Source of the DNA: Setoptus koraiensis
Lineage: Eukaryota > Arthropoda
Assembly (NCBI GenBank): GCA_048013815.1
Contig: CM106585.1
Span: 21,514,001 to 21,578,000 of the forward strand
Reading direction: 5' to 3'
DNA: 64,000 bases
Each line of letters opens with the position of its first letter. The first letter of the stretch is position 1. The notes under the pieces were generated by a model. It made no database searches. It saw nothing but the letters and a program-made list of their open reading frames with translations, and had not been told where the DNA came from. This document shows, piece after piece, positions 49,432 to 59,715 of the stretch. Position numbers and translations under genes: made by a program.

Positions 49432-50258
49432 GAGGCCTCGTTCAAATCATAGCAGCTACTCATGTGTCTATGTGTGTGTGTGTGTGTTATAAATAAATGC
49501 ACGTTGCGGGTGCGTGCAGATAGAAGCTTGTCAGTTTTTAAATATAACAACTGAAAAAAAAAAGATTTTTCTCTCTGATAACTGTGTTGTATGTTCTCGT
49601 CAGAACAACTTTCCATTATTGAACCCGATAGCTATCGGACCAAGGGAGTTTTAACGCTCTCCGTTTACATTTGTCCCGTACAACTTCAATTTCCTGTCGC
49701 GCCCTTTCATTCGGTCTAATCAGTCATAGTGCCACTATAGTTTAATTACGCGTGGATGAACATGATTATCCCATGGATAAGTGTTGTTGGCGATGTTCAG
49801 CAGCAAATTAATTAAGACTTGCCTAATCTCATTGAGCGATAGCTTCACAACACTGATAGCCAGTTAGTTTTTCGGAGAGTAAGGATCTCGTAACTCTCAA
49901 GTTCAGGTCTATGATGATAACTGGCAATACACCCCTCATTTCCAACGGCCACCACTACACATATAGGATTGTCACAAAATGGTGACTCCTATAATTAGAC
50001 AACTATTGATATCTCGATGACACTAGCGCCATGGCTTTAAAGCTGTAATTTTTATAACTGTTCGAATTGCGCGCTGAATTTGTTTCCATTTTTTTTTATT
50101 ATGCTTGTTGCTCTCTTCAAAAACCCGACCATTACATGGTACAGACTGTCTATGATCATTTTACCCTCACTGAGAAAGACGCCTCCATTCTCGGAACTAT
50201 TTATAATTTTATCAGATTTAAAATATAGCAACAGAGGACACAAACGACTGATCTAAAC
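49432..50258. other. Intergenic between GPCR and ribonuclease kappa
   Basis: Holds the GPCR 3' untranslated region with a short (TG)n run near 49470-49488 and AATAAA near 49492, then likely the ribonuclease kappa promoter. Nothing else recognised. Confidence 0.6.
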
Positions 50259-50570
50259 ATGGGCTACACCATACCTCACGTTTGTGGAGTTAAGCGGTCT
50301 ATTTACTGTACCCTGTTAAGTGTTTGGGCCATCGTGATGTTTGCTGTCATGGGAGGACTATTAACGATTAGAAGTTTGGCTTTCATTGAAGATCTCGAAG
50401 TGGATGAATTTGACTCAAATCATCAGACATTAGACAACTTCTATGTAGAGCAGGATCTCCGTTACGATACCGCAGCCAACAATTGTTGGACTGCACTTGC
50501 CATGTATGCCGCCACATTTGTTGTTTCATCGTATCACTGGATTGTCTACAAAAGACAAGGATTGATATGA
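50259..50570 (+). CDS. RNASEK: Ribonuclease kappa (V-ATPase-associated small membrane protein)
   Basis: 103 residues in a single exon, close to the family length of about 98-137. The family was described as an endoribonuclease and later as a V-ATPase-associated protein needed for endocytosis and virus entry. Visible features: N-terminal CGVKRSIYCTLLSVWAIVMF, a first membrane helix (about 17-38), an acidic loop with EDLEVDEFD (about 44-52), and a second helix near NNCWTALAMYAATFVVSSYHW (about 73-95). The ATG at 50259 fits the family start. The next gene is convergent, with only 73 bases between stop codons. Confidence 0.88.
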   Translation: MGYTIPHVCGVKRSIYCTLLSVWAIVMFAVMGGLLTIRSLAFIEDLEVDEFDSNHQTLDNFYVEQDLRYDTAANNCWTALAMYAATFVVSSYHWIVYKRQGLI

Positions 50571-50643
50571 ACAATTAATATTGTCACTTTTTATTTACAT
50601 ATAGTCAAGATAGAGATGTTATATTGAGATACTAAAAAAAACT

Positions 50644-52278
50644 TTATTCAAGATCTTCTCCGATAACATCACACTCTTCTCTGCTAGGGTATTTAGACAA
50701 CATCTTCTTAACTCTTTCATAGATATTCGCTGCCGATGATCTCGCCTCTGGGTCATTGTCCCAGCTTTCTTCAATCGATTTACAAAACAGCTCTGTTTCT
50801 GGACTGTAACGCCATTCCTCTTTTAAAATCGGCCTTTTATGCTCTAAACATACGATCTTGTGCATTGTTTCAGTCGTTGGCATTGGTCCGGCCTCTTTCT
50901 CGAATGGCAACATATATGGCCCAGTTGGTCGTATCGAATCACTAATGACACAACGAGATATAAGCTCCCACAAAACCAAACTTAAGGCATACATGTCTAT
51001 CTTAATAAATGCATCTGCTGTGAATCCTATAGATCCGCCCAATATCTCAGGAGCCATATACCTTCTAGTGCCTATCTGGCCATGCTTTGTGCTCACAGGT
51101 TGGTCAGGATAGAAAATGTAGGCTAGTCCAAAGTCGGCTATACAAGGTGTCAGATCGGGTTTCAGTAGGACATTCTTCGATTTAAAGTCCCTATGAGCCA
51201 CGGCTGGTTTCCTAGCTTGATCATTGGTTGCAATAATATCTTCATGTAAATGCTGCATTCCACAAGCGATTCCTTGAGCAATAAATAACAGTTCTTTCCA
51301 AGTGATGGTGTTGCTTTTCAGATAATCATGAAGAGATCCTAGTTCCATATATTCAGTTATAAGCCAAAGGCTAAAGTTGAGCCCGTCATTGTCTATCTTC
51401 CTCTCAGAACAATAGAATTTAAGTATGTTGTTATGTTTCATCTGAGGTAAACAATAAACTTGTTGTTCATTTTGGAGGGATTGAAATTCCTGTGGGGAGC
51501 TTATTTTTACTGCGACTTCTATTTGTTCATTGGTGGCTATTAGGTGGGCGAGACCTCTATGTACATTTCCATACCTACCCGAGGCTAATTGGCATATAAG
51601 CTCTACTTTGTTAAGATCGATGATGCCATTTTTATCATTACTGGCATTGGAGTTAAGAGGTAGTCGTAAAGCATCATCCTGATTAGGCATTTCATATTGG
51701 CTTCCATTAAAATTTCTAATTCTTTGGCGTCGAAAGTAGAAGCAAATAGATAGGAACAATGTCAACACCAGTAAGGATGTCAAACTACCGCTAACAATCC
51801 ATACTAAGTGTTGTTCTATATTTGTTGTATTGGTGGTGGGTGAAGATACGAGGGGTTCGTATCTGAAATTTGAATTGCAAAAATGTCCGTAACAACAACA
51901 AAATTTCAAATTTTTTTGGTCTTTTTCTTGTCTGTTAGGACGAGTATCAACGCATTGTTCACTGCAGGTTGTTGATTCGGCCCAACAACCTTTATACGTT
52001 ACTCTCACATTATAGCTGGTATTTGATATCGTATCGTTATGCCAGACGACGTAGCAAGTTGGGACAGTGGCTGGTTTAGTACTGGTTACATTGCACCACT
52101 CTGTTCGTTCCTCACATCTGGGTTTAGGATTCCCACTTCTCTTATCTTGTTCACATTCGGTGTTATTATATTGTTGACAATGAAAATTGGGTTCAGATAA
52201 CGTTGAATGACAAATCACAAAAATTGTCAGGCTACAAATCGTGGCAGAAATAAACCTATTTGGTCCCATCGTGTTCAT
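50644..52278 (-). CDS. Type II activin/BMP receptor Ser/Thr kinase (Punt-like)
   Basis: 544 residues in one exon. Type II receptor of the TGF-beta pathway that binds activin/BMP ligands and phosphorylates type I receptors at the plasma membrane. A signal peptide (about 1-28) and a Cys-rich activin-receptor ectodomain ending in KFCCCYGHFCNSNF (about 125-138) come first, with several N-glycosylation sites. The membrane helix is WIVSGSLTSLLVLTLFLSIC (about 157-178). The kinase domain (about 228-520) has VAVKISS, HRDFKSKNVLL, IADFGLA and a GTRRYMAPEIL activation segment; all catalytic residues are kept. The stop overlaps an AATAAA signal. Animal orthologues normally have many introns. Confidence 0.95.
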   Translation of the reverse strand: MNTMGPNRFISATICSLTIFVICHSTLSEPNFHCQQYNNTECEQDKRSGNPKPRCEERTEWCNVTSTKPATVPTCYVVWHNDTISNTSYNVRVTYKGCWAESTTCSEQCVDTRPNRQEKDQKNLKFCCCYGHFCNSNFRYEPLVSSPTTNTTNIEQHLVWIVSGSLTSLLVLTLFLSICFYFRRQRIRNFNGSQYEMPNQDDALRLPLNSNASNDKNGIIDLNKVELICQLASGRYGNVHRGLAHLIATNEQIEVAVKISSPQEFQSLQNEQQVYCLPQMKHNNILKFYCSERKIDNDGLNFSLWLITEYMELGSLHDYLKSNTITWKELLFIAQGIACGMQHLHEDIIATNDQARKPAVAHRDFKSKNVLLKPDLTPCIADFGLAYIFYPDQPVSTKHGQIGTRRYMAPEILGGSIGFTADAFIKIDMYALSLVLWELISRCVISDSIRPTGPYMLPFEKEAGPMPTTETMHKIVCLEHKRPILKEEWRYSPETELFCKSIEESWDNDPEARSSAANIYERVKKMLSKYPSREECDVIGEDLE

Positions 52279-52549
52279 CTATGTGTGTAAATGAAGTGTA
52301 CTGAATTAAAAAAAATCACTTAATGAAAATCCTACAAGCGCTGCCGCCGCTGCTGGACAATAAACGATACAGACTCATGAAAATTTGATTGTTCAAATTG
52401 CGCGCTCTATCATGCCGGTTGTTTTTTCTTTACCATTCAACCAGTCAGCATGATTTTTTATTAATCTCGATCAACAAAAAAAGTGCGGCCACTCTTAACA
52501 TCTTTATACTCTTAATTGATGATTAGGCTGGTACGATGCTGATAACAAT

Positions 52550-54148
52550 TCAGTTCCAGTCATTCTCATCTGACTCGTCGTTTTCGGTTGTACTTATACC
52601 GTCACGTCTCATCTTAAGCTTGTTCATCAAGTCGAACATGAGGTCCCCACCTACTTTCAGATCTTCTCTCTGCTTTTCCTTCTTTGCCTCAATCTTTTTC
52701 TCCATGGAAGTTAACGCTTGTTTTTTTGGCTTTCCCGCCGCGGCCCTGATAGACTCCAACAAACTGGCTCGGCCCCCATCAGCACTACTGATAACCTTGG
52801 CAACGGGCTTACTAGTGTTACTTGAGCTTTGCATTAACGTCTGCTCTGTCGAAGAAATCGGATCTTTGACCGATTTAGATGTCGAGTCTGGGTCAGTGAC
52901 TAGTGGATTGCTGAGGATATCTGGATTGCTTGTCGGAGAAATAACCTTGGGCAAGCTCGGTAGCAGCAATTGCATCGGCGGCGGCGGCGGTGGTGGTGGT
53001 GGTGGTGGTGGTGGTGGTGGGGGTGGAGGAGAGATTTGGGACGGTCCGGGTCGTGGCTGTGTCGTTCTAGGGGACGGCTCTATTCTAGGAATGAAGTTAC
53101 TAATGGATACTGGATCAGGCTCTGTAGTAACCATTGTAGAATTTGTCACAGAATCGTAACTGGTGATGTGATCTATAGAAGTTGACGCACCTAAGAACAT
53201 AGGTGATTTCGAACTTGCAGGTATTCGTGACGGTTCGAGAAGTTGATCATCATCAAGAGATATATCTTGAACTATGCCAGTCAAAGACGGCAGTACGTCG
53301 GGCATATCGTCAATTTTAGGGCCATCGTCGTTCAAGATGTATTGCGATGGTAAGCCATAAGAACTTAAAGCAGACTCATAGTTAATGATTGAATCAGGTG
53401 CGGAGCCCATCATATAAACATTGTCATCCTGGCCATTGATTGTGTCTTGAGCGATAGAGAGATTAGTTTTCTTCGACCTCACTGATCTAGCCGTGTCATA
53501 TATCGATGATGATCCGTTGTTGATCACAGGATTAAAACCTCTATTGATTAGAATGTTCTCATAAGTATGGAAAACAAGCAAAGAGCTTACGCTCTTGATC
53601 TTACTCCGCACATCCTCGATGATGTTGGCCTGTTTCTTCGTTGCGGGCCTATCATATAAGCTATCCTCTATTGGAGTCAGGTTGGGATCCTCTTCCTCAG
53701 AATTCCAAAAGTTGATATATGATGGTTGAATATGCTCCAGTTTACAGTTTATTTGTTCATCATCAAATGGCACATGCTTTGAACGGATTTGATAGGGTGC
53801 CTTTGTGTAGTGCCTGTTAACACTACTTTGGCGAGACGTAATAACATCGTTCTTGAAGAGAGGCTTGTTCAGAGATGAACCATCATCAAGTGGAAATTTT
53901 GATGGACAAAATATCTTGATTGCCTTGGTTCTATCTCGACTCAATGAGTCCACTCTTAATCTAGCCCGTTGAATCTGATCCTTTATACTATCAAGGTGGT
54001 TATTAATATCTCTAGTCCTTTGGTCGATCGAGTCGAACAAATTGTCGCTGTTTCTACAGATCAACTCAAGCTTATCACAGACTTGCATAATCAATTCTTC
54101 TTGGCGTAAACTCTCCGGTATGAGTGAAATAGGTTGTATAGTATTCAT
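52550..54148 (-). CDS. WASHC1: WASH complex subunit 1
   Basis: 532 residues in a single exon. Nucleation-promoting factor that activates Arp2/3 to build actin on endosomes during retromer-linked sorting. The N-terminal WAHD region (about 1-200) begins MNTIQPISLIPESLRQEE. A disordered middle part follows, then a run of about 18 prolines (near 374-391). A WH2-like motif (GRASLLESIRAAAGKPKK, about 458-475) follows, then a connector (LMFDLMNKLKMRRDGI) and an acidic end, DESDENDWN, with the conserved penultimate-region Trp. The length is near that of human WASHC1 (465). The proline run is coded by a (GGN)n tract at about 52976-53030, a likely site of length change. Confidence 0.93.
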   Translation of the reverse strand: MNTIQPISLIPESLRQEELIMQVCDKLELICRNSDNLFDSIDQRTRDINNHLDSIKDQIQRARLRVDSLSRDRTKAIKIFCPSKFPLDDGSSLNKPLFKNDVITSRQSSVNRHYTKAPYQIRSKHVPFDDEQINCKLEHIQPSYINFWNSEEEDPNLTPIEDSLYDRPATKKQANIIEDVRSKIKSVSSLLVFHTYENILINRGFNPVINNGSSSIYDTARSVRSKKTNLSIAQDTINGQDDNVYMMGSAPDSIINYESALSSYGLPSQYILNDDGPKIDDMPDVLPSLTGIVQDISLDDDQLLEPSRIPASSKSPMFLGASTSIDHITSYDSVTNSTMVTTEPDPVSISNFIPRIEPSPRTTQPRPGPSQISPPPPPPPPPPPPPPPPPPMQLLLPSLPKVISPTSNPDILSNPLVTDPDSTSKSVKDPISSTEQTLMQSSSNTSKPVAKVISSADGGRASLLESIRAAAGKPKKQALTSMEKKIEAKKEKQREDLKVGGDLMFDLMNKLKMRRDGISTTENDESDENDWN

Positions 54149-54617
54149 CCTTGAATGAGCTACATAACGACATAGTTGGGAGATACAGTTGGAGAACCTT
54201 AATTGACAACATTTTTATCCAAAAGAAATAGGCGCATATTTTAAACTGTATCACTGGTAAAGGTGGTACATTTGCGTGCCTCAGATTTCAACTACATACG
54301 CACGCTCAGAGGAAAAATTTTCGCGTTCCGAATGTTCGCATTTCTGGTCTTCCTGTTTTGTAAAGGCGACGTTTATCTGTGTGTTGTGCAAGGCGTCTAT
54401 ATGGAACTTTTGTTCAGATTCGTCTTAAACAACAGGTTAGTCAGCTGCAGAGGCCCCCGAGTGTGTAACACCGTCATTACCATTGATCAAAATTCACATG
54501 TACATATTTTCACAAGAACAAATTAACAATTAAATATTTTCACAAACCGCATATAAATAGCAAATTGATTTCCCAACACTTTTCATGATTCTTCTGTCGA
54601 CAAATTTTATTTCATCA
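54149..54617. other. Intergenic, nothing recognised
   Basis: About 470 bases between the WASHC1 start and the IMP3 stop, both on the minus strand. It probably contains the WASHC1 promoter and the IMP3 3' region. Open frames on the plus strand are not protein-like. Confidence 0.5.
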
Positions 54618-55142
54618 TTAATCCACATAATCATCTCTTTCACCTCGATATTCTGCAATCTTTCCTTTGAATTTGTCGTCCCATGATATATAATCTTCTT
54701 GATCGAGTGTAACAAGAGTTGCTGGGTCTCTAATTGCACGTGGTCCTATCTTTACATGTCCATGCTCTATATATTTGACGGCAGTTTCCATCGGACCATC
54801 GAACATGCCAGACTGTATTATAAAAACAGGCAAACGACGACGGCAGAAGGCTTTCACGCTAATTCCTAGACATTTTTTTATCCTTTTTGTTTTGATTAGA
54901 CCGGCAGAATACAGTTTGTCCAGTAGTAGATTAGTTGCCTGAACCTTGAAAGCCTCATCTTTGATTTTGATAATATCCCCGGCTAAATTTCGAATGTCTG
55001 TGCATAATTTATTATAAATTGTATACTCTTGTCTAGATATGTGAAATCTTCTCATAATAGCCACCTCCTTGAGGTTGTGATTCCAATTGACAAATTCTAC
55101 CTTCTTGAGGATTTTCTTCTCATGGTATTTTAATTTCCTCAT
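54618..55142 (-). CDS. IMP3: U3 small nucleolar ribonucleoprotein IMP3
   Basis: 174 residues (human 184). Part of the SSU processome with U3 snoRNA and MPP10; helps fold the 18S pre-rRNA in the nucleolus. It starts MRKLKYHEKKILKKVEFVNW as in orthologues, has the ribosomal S4/S9 N-terminal part (YTIYNKLCTDIRNLA), and an S4 RNA-binding domain (RRLPVFII ... YIEHGHVKIGPRAI, about 108-150). It is divergently placed from the POLE3-like gene, with 381 bases between starts, so a shared promoter is likely. Confidence 0.95.
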   Translation of the reverse strand: MRKLKYHEKKILKKVEFVNWNHNLKEVAIMRRFHISRQEYTIYNKLCTDIRNLAGDIIKIKDEAFKVQATNLLLDKLYSAGLIKTKRIKKCLGISVKAFCRRRLPVFIIQSGMFDGPMETAVKYIEHGHVKIGPRAIRDPATLVTLDQEDYISWDDKFKGKIAEYRGERDDYVD

Positions 55143-55523
55143 ATTTCTCAGATCTTAATCTCTTTTTCTTTCGAAAATCTTTACAGATATTAAAGAGATA
55201 CCGTGATACGAGATATCAATATCTGTTTGGAGATGATGCAGCGATGTGGTTGGGGTAACGATGCACATGATTCTGTAAGAAAGAAACGGCAATGCCAGAC
55301 ATTTACAAAACAATCCCATGTGCTTTGTAATCGCAACCACATTGCGCCAGCATTCCGAACGCCCCCAGGCGGACAATCACTGAACCGAAGACGTGAAAAA
55401 GACAATCTCGCACATTCTTGTTGGGCAAAAGGTAAATATTTATCAAACGACCAACAATGAAGCGACACCATTTTATCTAATTAGCTCCTACTTTCAACTA
55501 ATAGAAGAACCTCATACTTTGAA
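55143..55523. promoter_or_regulatory. Likely bidirectional promoter between IMP3 and POLE3-like genes
   Basis: A 381-base stretch between two divergently transcribed start codons. No strong TATA box is seen. The role is inferred from gene layout only. Confidence 0.45.
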
Positions 55524-55814
55524 ATGGCCGAGAAACCATCCGACTTTACACTACCGGAGAAAATAGTATCTAAGATATTAAAGGATGCTTTACCCGACAA
55601 TGTTGCCGTCAGTAAGGACGCCAAAAGTGCTGCTGCACGAGGGGCTGCGATGTTTATATTGAATTTAGTTATTTCAGCAAACAGTCAAGCAGAGGATACC
55701 AAGAGGGATACCATAAGCTGCCAAGACATATTAGACGCGCTAAGTTACGTTGGTCTGGAAGAATACGCTCCTCAGCTATTGAAATATTCTCGCAAGAAGA
55801 AAAAAGAGAAATAG
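55524..55814 (+). CDS. POLE3: Histone-fold protein, DNA polymerase epsilon subunit 3 / CHRAC type
   Basis: 96 residues in one exon. Partner of POLE4 in DNA polymerase epsilon and of CHRAC15 in chromatin remodelling; binds DNA and H3-H4. It begins MAEKPSDFTLPEKIVSKILK, very close to POLE3 of other animals (MAERPEDLNLPNAVI), and shows the histone-fold helices ALPDNVAVSKDAKSAAARGAAMF and TISCQDILDALSYVGLEEY. The tail is short and lysine-rich (SRKKKKEK); human POLE3 has 147 residues with a longer acidic end, so this copy is compact. AATAAA is at 55856-55861. Confidence 0.9.
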   Translation: MAEKPSDFTLPEKIVSKILKDALPDNVAVSKDAKSAAARGAAMFILNLVISANSQAEDTKRDTISCQDILDALSYVGLEEYAPQLLKYSRKKKKEK

Positions 55815-55899
55815 ATTGTGTCTGATAACTAGCTAATATTCTTGTACATTCATTTAATAAACTAACCAGCTTAATCTAAGCTTACGACAATTTTCATAA

Positions 55900-56385
55900 T
55901 TAATGCTCATCATGATGACCATGGCCTGACCCATGACTAGAGTATTTATCCTCGATGGGCGGGAATAAATACTTGACCGTGGCCCACAGAGCAAAACCAA
56001 GGGCTATTCCAGTGGTACTGCCTTGACAGACCCACGCGAGAATTGATCTGTTTTGCCTCATGTTAGGATAGAATCTGTATGCATGATTTCTAAGCCAAGG
56101 GTCGTGTAAACCAGCAGCGTGGCATCTCTTTTGAAATTGTACCAATTCTGGGTGATCTTCTACTTTGTATTTTCTCCAATCTGCTAAGTACATTCCGTGG
56201 GGTAGATGAAGCTTCTTAATGTTGGGATGAAGCATATCCATAGGCCCTTTGCCTGGTATTTCATACGGTTTAGGTTGAAAGATGGTCTCAAGTATTGCCT
56301 CTTTCCATGTTGGTGTGTTGCTGGCTGTCCATCTAGATCTATGGGCCTCTTCTCGAAGTTTTTGTAGAAACCCCATTTGTATCAT
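55900..56385 (-). CDS. NDUFB3: NADH dehydrogenase (ubiquinone) 1 beta subcomplex subunit 3
   Basis: Accessory subunit (B12) of mitochondrial complex I in the inner membrane. The start is ATG 56385 or 56376 (MGFLQKLREEAHR), giving about 158-161 residues; frame upstream of this lacks an ATG. The family core is LADWRKYKVEDHPELVQFQ and LHDPWLRNHAYRF, followed by a membrane helix (GIALGFALWATVKYLF, about 120-140) and a His-rich end. Typical NDUFB3 is about 80-120 residues, so the first ~70 residues here are an extension. Confidence 0.85.
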   Translation of the reverse strand: MIQMGFLQKLREEAHRSRWTASNTPTWKEAILETIFQPKPYEIPGKGPMDMLHPNIKKLHLPHGMYLADWRKYKVEDHPELVQFQKRCHAAGLHDPWLRNHAYRFYPNMRQNRSILAWVCQGSTTGIALGFALWATVKYLFPPIEDKYSSHGSGHGHHDEH

Positions 56386-56607
56386 GATTATTCTAAAAAT
56401 GATATCTAGTGCACTCAATAAAGAGAAAAACGGAGAATGGATAAACTCTCTCAAGGAGATTCTTCGAGTAAATAAGAGAAGTGTTTGCTTCGATAGAGCT
56501 ACACAACAATAGCGCGAATTTCAATCAAATCATATGTTCAATGACATTATAGGTTATTTTGCTTTGCCATTCCAGCCTCGAAACAAGGCAACTCAAAGTC
56601 ACCGATT

Positions 56608-57034
56608 TAGTGATGGGGGGAGATCTCCCGCCACGGGAGAAATTTCTCCCGCCCAGGGAGAATTCTCCCGGGAGATTTTCTCCCTGGGAGCCTCCCGGGC
56701 TCTCCCGCTCCCGCGGATCTCCCGAGTCTCCCAAATGTCCCGTTTTTGAAAAATTTATCGAAACACTCTTTGCTTGGCTGAGCATTTTCTGGCGCTCGAG
56801 GCGCTCCTGGCGGAGAAGAAAGCAAGCTTCCATAGTCAAAAACGCACACGGGAGGTTTGGGAGAAATTCGGGAGGTTTGGGAAGAATTTGGGAGATTCGG
56901 GAGAGGATTGGGACATTCGGGAGACTCGGGAGATCCGCGGGAGCGGGAGAGCCCGGGAGGCTCCCATGGGTGAATCTCCCGGGGAGCGGGAGATGTTCTC
57001 CCATGGGCGGGAGATCGATCTCCCCCCATCACTA
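56608..57034. mobile_element. hAT-type MITE with 8-bp target duplication
   Basis: 427 bases flanked by CACCGATT at 56600-56607 and 57035-57042. The ends are inverted, TAGTGATGGGGGGAGATC at the left and its complement at the right. The TAGTG start and 8-bp duplication are typical of the hAT superfamily. The interior is very rich in GGGAG/CTCCC, so much of it can fold back on itself. No transposase. It lies between NDUFB3 and DDX51, about 180 bases before the DDX51 start. The open frames over it, on both strands, are artefacts. Confidence 0.9.
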
Positions 57035-57213
57035 CACCGATTTTGAGATTTGAATGTGGCGCTTGGAAGTAGAATGGAGGTTCTGTAACTGACCCACGTT
57101 TTTTTTTTATTGAGACAGGAGACTTTCGGATTATCATCCACATGGATTAGAGAATATCTAGGATATTTATTCAACTATATCTTCTGGACAGCCTTATAAC
57201 AAATTATTTCAAC

Positions 57214-58923
57214 ATGGCCAGTCCGATGTTCGCCGTGATCAGCCATGCCAAAGTGAAAAAAATATCTGAGACCGAGCGTGTTCTACCATCATGGCTGTCC
57301 CATCCAACAAAATTTCCTGGTAGTGGAATCCTTGAAAATAGCCAAGATCTCAGCTTGTTTAATTGCTACATTGATGAAGACATAAGACAACATCTCAAGA
57401 AGGAACTGAAAATATCAAAATTGTTTCCACTACAGGCGTGCCTAATACCATCGCTTACTCGTCAATTGAAGAGTAGATCATTCCGACGGCCCAACGACAT
57501 ATGTGTCTCGTCGCCAACTGGCTCTGGAAAAACATTGGCCTATGTTTTACCTATCGTTAACCATTATAAGAGTAGATTTACTACCAGCTTAAGAGTTCTT
57601 GTTATTCTACCCATAAGAGATTTGGCTGTTCAAGTTCACAAGACATTTGTTCAAGTTTCTCAAGCCACCACACTGCAGGTTGGACTTGCGGTATCAGAAA
57701 CGGACTTCGGAAACTTGTGTCAAACTTTAGTAGATAAAAAAATTCTAGGCAATAATATATCTAAAGATACTCGTATCTCCGGTCGAGATAGAGATGGAAA
57801 CACATATAGATATACCAGCGCCGTCGATATATTGGTAGCCACACCGGGAACTCTAGTGGACTTGATACAGAAATGCCCAGGTTTTAGTATCGAAGATGTT
57901 GAAATACTCGTAATTGATGAGGCAGATAGATTAATGAGCAATAATCGTCACGATTGGTTGAATACAGTTGAGAAGAGTATCTTCAGAGACAACTCAAGAT
58001 CCAACTTGGACTGTCCTTGCCACTCTATAGATTCCCCGCGCAGAAAGAGAATTTGCTACAGTGGAACTAATGGGTGCTCATTGGATCAGTCTTTCAGGTC
58101 TAGACCGTTACACAAACTTTTATTCTCCGCCACTCTTTCTAGTGACCCACAATTATTACTACACATGAATCTCTTCCAGCCTAGGTTGTTTGTGGCTACG
58201 AGGCAAGCAGAAACCTCAGACAATAATTCCTCATCTACCGACCATGGCCTAACAAAGCCGAAAACTGTTGGCTCAACCGACCTATTAGCGGTCACTTCTA
58301 AGAATGAGCTTCTAACAAGTTCAACAATCCCTGACCAACTTGAGGAGAAGATGTTCATTGTGGAACCAAAGAGGAGCGTGAAAGCTAAATTGTTTGTTAC
58401 ATACTATTTGTTTCATGTCATGAAAATTCGCAGAGTTATTTGTTTTGTAAACAAAGTTGAAACAAGTGGTCCGGTGTGTAAATTTATTAATCAGATTGGC
58501 GAAGTTAAGGCGGCAGAGTTTTCTTCGAACATGAAATCGGGTGTGAGAGAAAAATATCTATCAGATTTCGCCAATGGAAACTTAGATGTTCTAGTAAGTA
58601 GTGACATGATGGCGAGAGGTATGGATGTGGACAATGTAGACTATGTAATTTCCTTCGACGTGCCGTCTAGTGAGATTTACTATGTTCATCGAGTTGGAAG
58701 GACCGCAAGAGCCGGTAGAAAGGGCACGGCAGTTACAATAGTGCAAACTGGCCAACTACTACGATTCAAAAAGATAGTTCAATTGGCTCATGTCAAGCCG
58801 AATTCGATGCGACTTAATGATGTTGTAGAAGAAATGAAAATACCCCAAACATTGTTGAGAGATTCAGTCCATCAGGATAGATTTACAGCTATCATAGAAA
58901 ACTTCCAAGATCTAATAAAATGA
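57214..58923 (+). CDS. DDX51: DEAD-box RNA helicase DDX51 (Dbp6 type)
   Basis: 569 residues in a single exon. Nucleolar ATP-dependent RNA helicase in 60S ribosome assembly; DDX51 helps release U8 snoRNA in vertebrates. Visible motifs: SPTGSGKTLAYVLPI (motif I, about 102), LPIRDLAVQV (Ia, a variant of PTRELA), ATPGTLVDL (Ib), VIDEADRLM (II, about 233), LFSATLSSDPQLL (III, about 309), and in the second domain SSDMMARGMDVDNVDYVI (V) and YVHRVGRTARAGRKG (VI, about 489-503). The early part SWLSHPTKFPG resembles Dbp6/DDX51 starts. The C-terminus is complete. The hAT-type MITE sits in its upstream region. Confidence 0.92.
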   Translation: MASPMFAVISHAKVKKISETERVLPSWLSHPTKFPGSGILENSQDLSLFNCYIDEDIRQHLKKELKISKLFPLQACLIPSLTRQLKSRSFRRPNDICVSSPTGSGKTLAYVLPIVNHYKSRFTTSLRVLVILPIRDLAVQVHKTFVQVSQATTLQVGLAVSETDFGNLCQTLVDKKILGNNISKDTRISGRDRDGNTYRYTSAVDILVATPGTLVDLIQKCPGFSIEDVEILVIDEADRLMSNNRHDWLNTVEKSIFRDNSRSNLDCPCHSIDSPRRKRICYSGTNGCSLDQSFRSRPLHKLLFSATLSSDPQLLLHMNLFQPRLFVATRQAETSDNNSSSTDHGLTKPKTVGSTDLLAVTSKNELLTSSTIPDQLEEKMFIVEPKRSVKAKLFVTYYLFHVMKIRRVICFVNKVETSGPVCKFINQIGEVKAAEFSSNMKSGVREKYLSDFANGNLDVLVSSDMMARGMDVDNVDYVISFDVPSSEIYYVHRVGRTARAGRKGTAVTIVQTGQLLRFKKIVQLAHVKPNSMRLNDVVEEMKIPQTLLRDSVHQDRFTAIIENFQDLIK

Positions 58924-59715
58924 CAACAATAGACTAAACTAGCAACAATGGACAGCACATCCTAAATGAATTTTTTCCACTCTTTTCAATGTCACTCAAT
59001 ATTCGAGCAGAGGTTCTGTGTGTGTGTTGATGTGGGCAAAGTTTGTGTGACAGTAGGCTGGGCGATTGACGAACAATCAATGCCATTAAATAATATAATT
59101 AGTCTAGAATGATTTGTGCGTTGTATCAGATTCATGAGTGTAGAATGATTTAGAACACGAGTCTCACATAACAACAGATAACAATCTGCTGGAACACAAC
59201 TCATGGCATAGCGATTTTCCATTTGTTCTGATGGCTGGCATCACCATCATCATCATCATCATCGTGGACCGCATCTTTGTTTTTCCGGCTCGCTCTTTCC
59301 AGAACAAAAACTCTGATACTCTAGAGATGTGCTAGAAATTACATGTATTTACTGCGCGATTGGTCACGTCTCTGTCATGTACGCGTTAGCTGATTGAGCG
59401 ATCGATAATGGTCTTAGCACTGGTAGCAATAGTTGCGCGCAACTAATCCAAATGCTGTAAGAAGACTAGAAACTTCTAGATGAATCTCTGTGTTTGTGCC
59501 ACGCTCATTAATTGATATAAATAGAAGCAACACCGCTAACTCATTACCACTATCACTTTCAACAGGCAACAAATAAGACAAACTCGTCACATGTTCAACA
59601 ATTGTTAACAAGAGACTATTCAACACATATCTGACAACATCAACGATAACGACCTAACAACATTACATAACAACAAATACTCTAGACAAATACCACAGTA
59701 GTCATCACCATCAGC
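58924..59715. other. Intergenic, nothing recognised
   Basis: About 790 bases between the DDX51 stop and the glucose-6-phosphatase start, probably holding the latter's promoter. A (CAT)n run lies near 59240-59262. No gene is seen. Confidence 0.55.

Noticed and set aside
54263-54526. 87-residue plus-strand frame between WASHC1 and IMP3
   Set aside because: No family likeness, unusual composition, and the surrounding strand logic favours promoter DNA.
56525-57174. Pro/Ser/Gly-rich frames on both strands near DDX51
   Set aside because: Translations of the GGGAG-rich hAT MITE.
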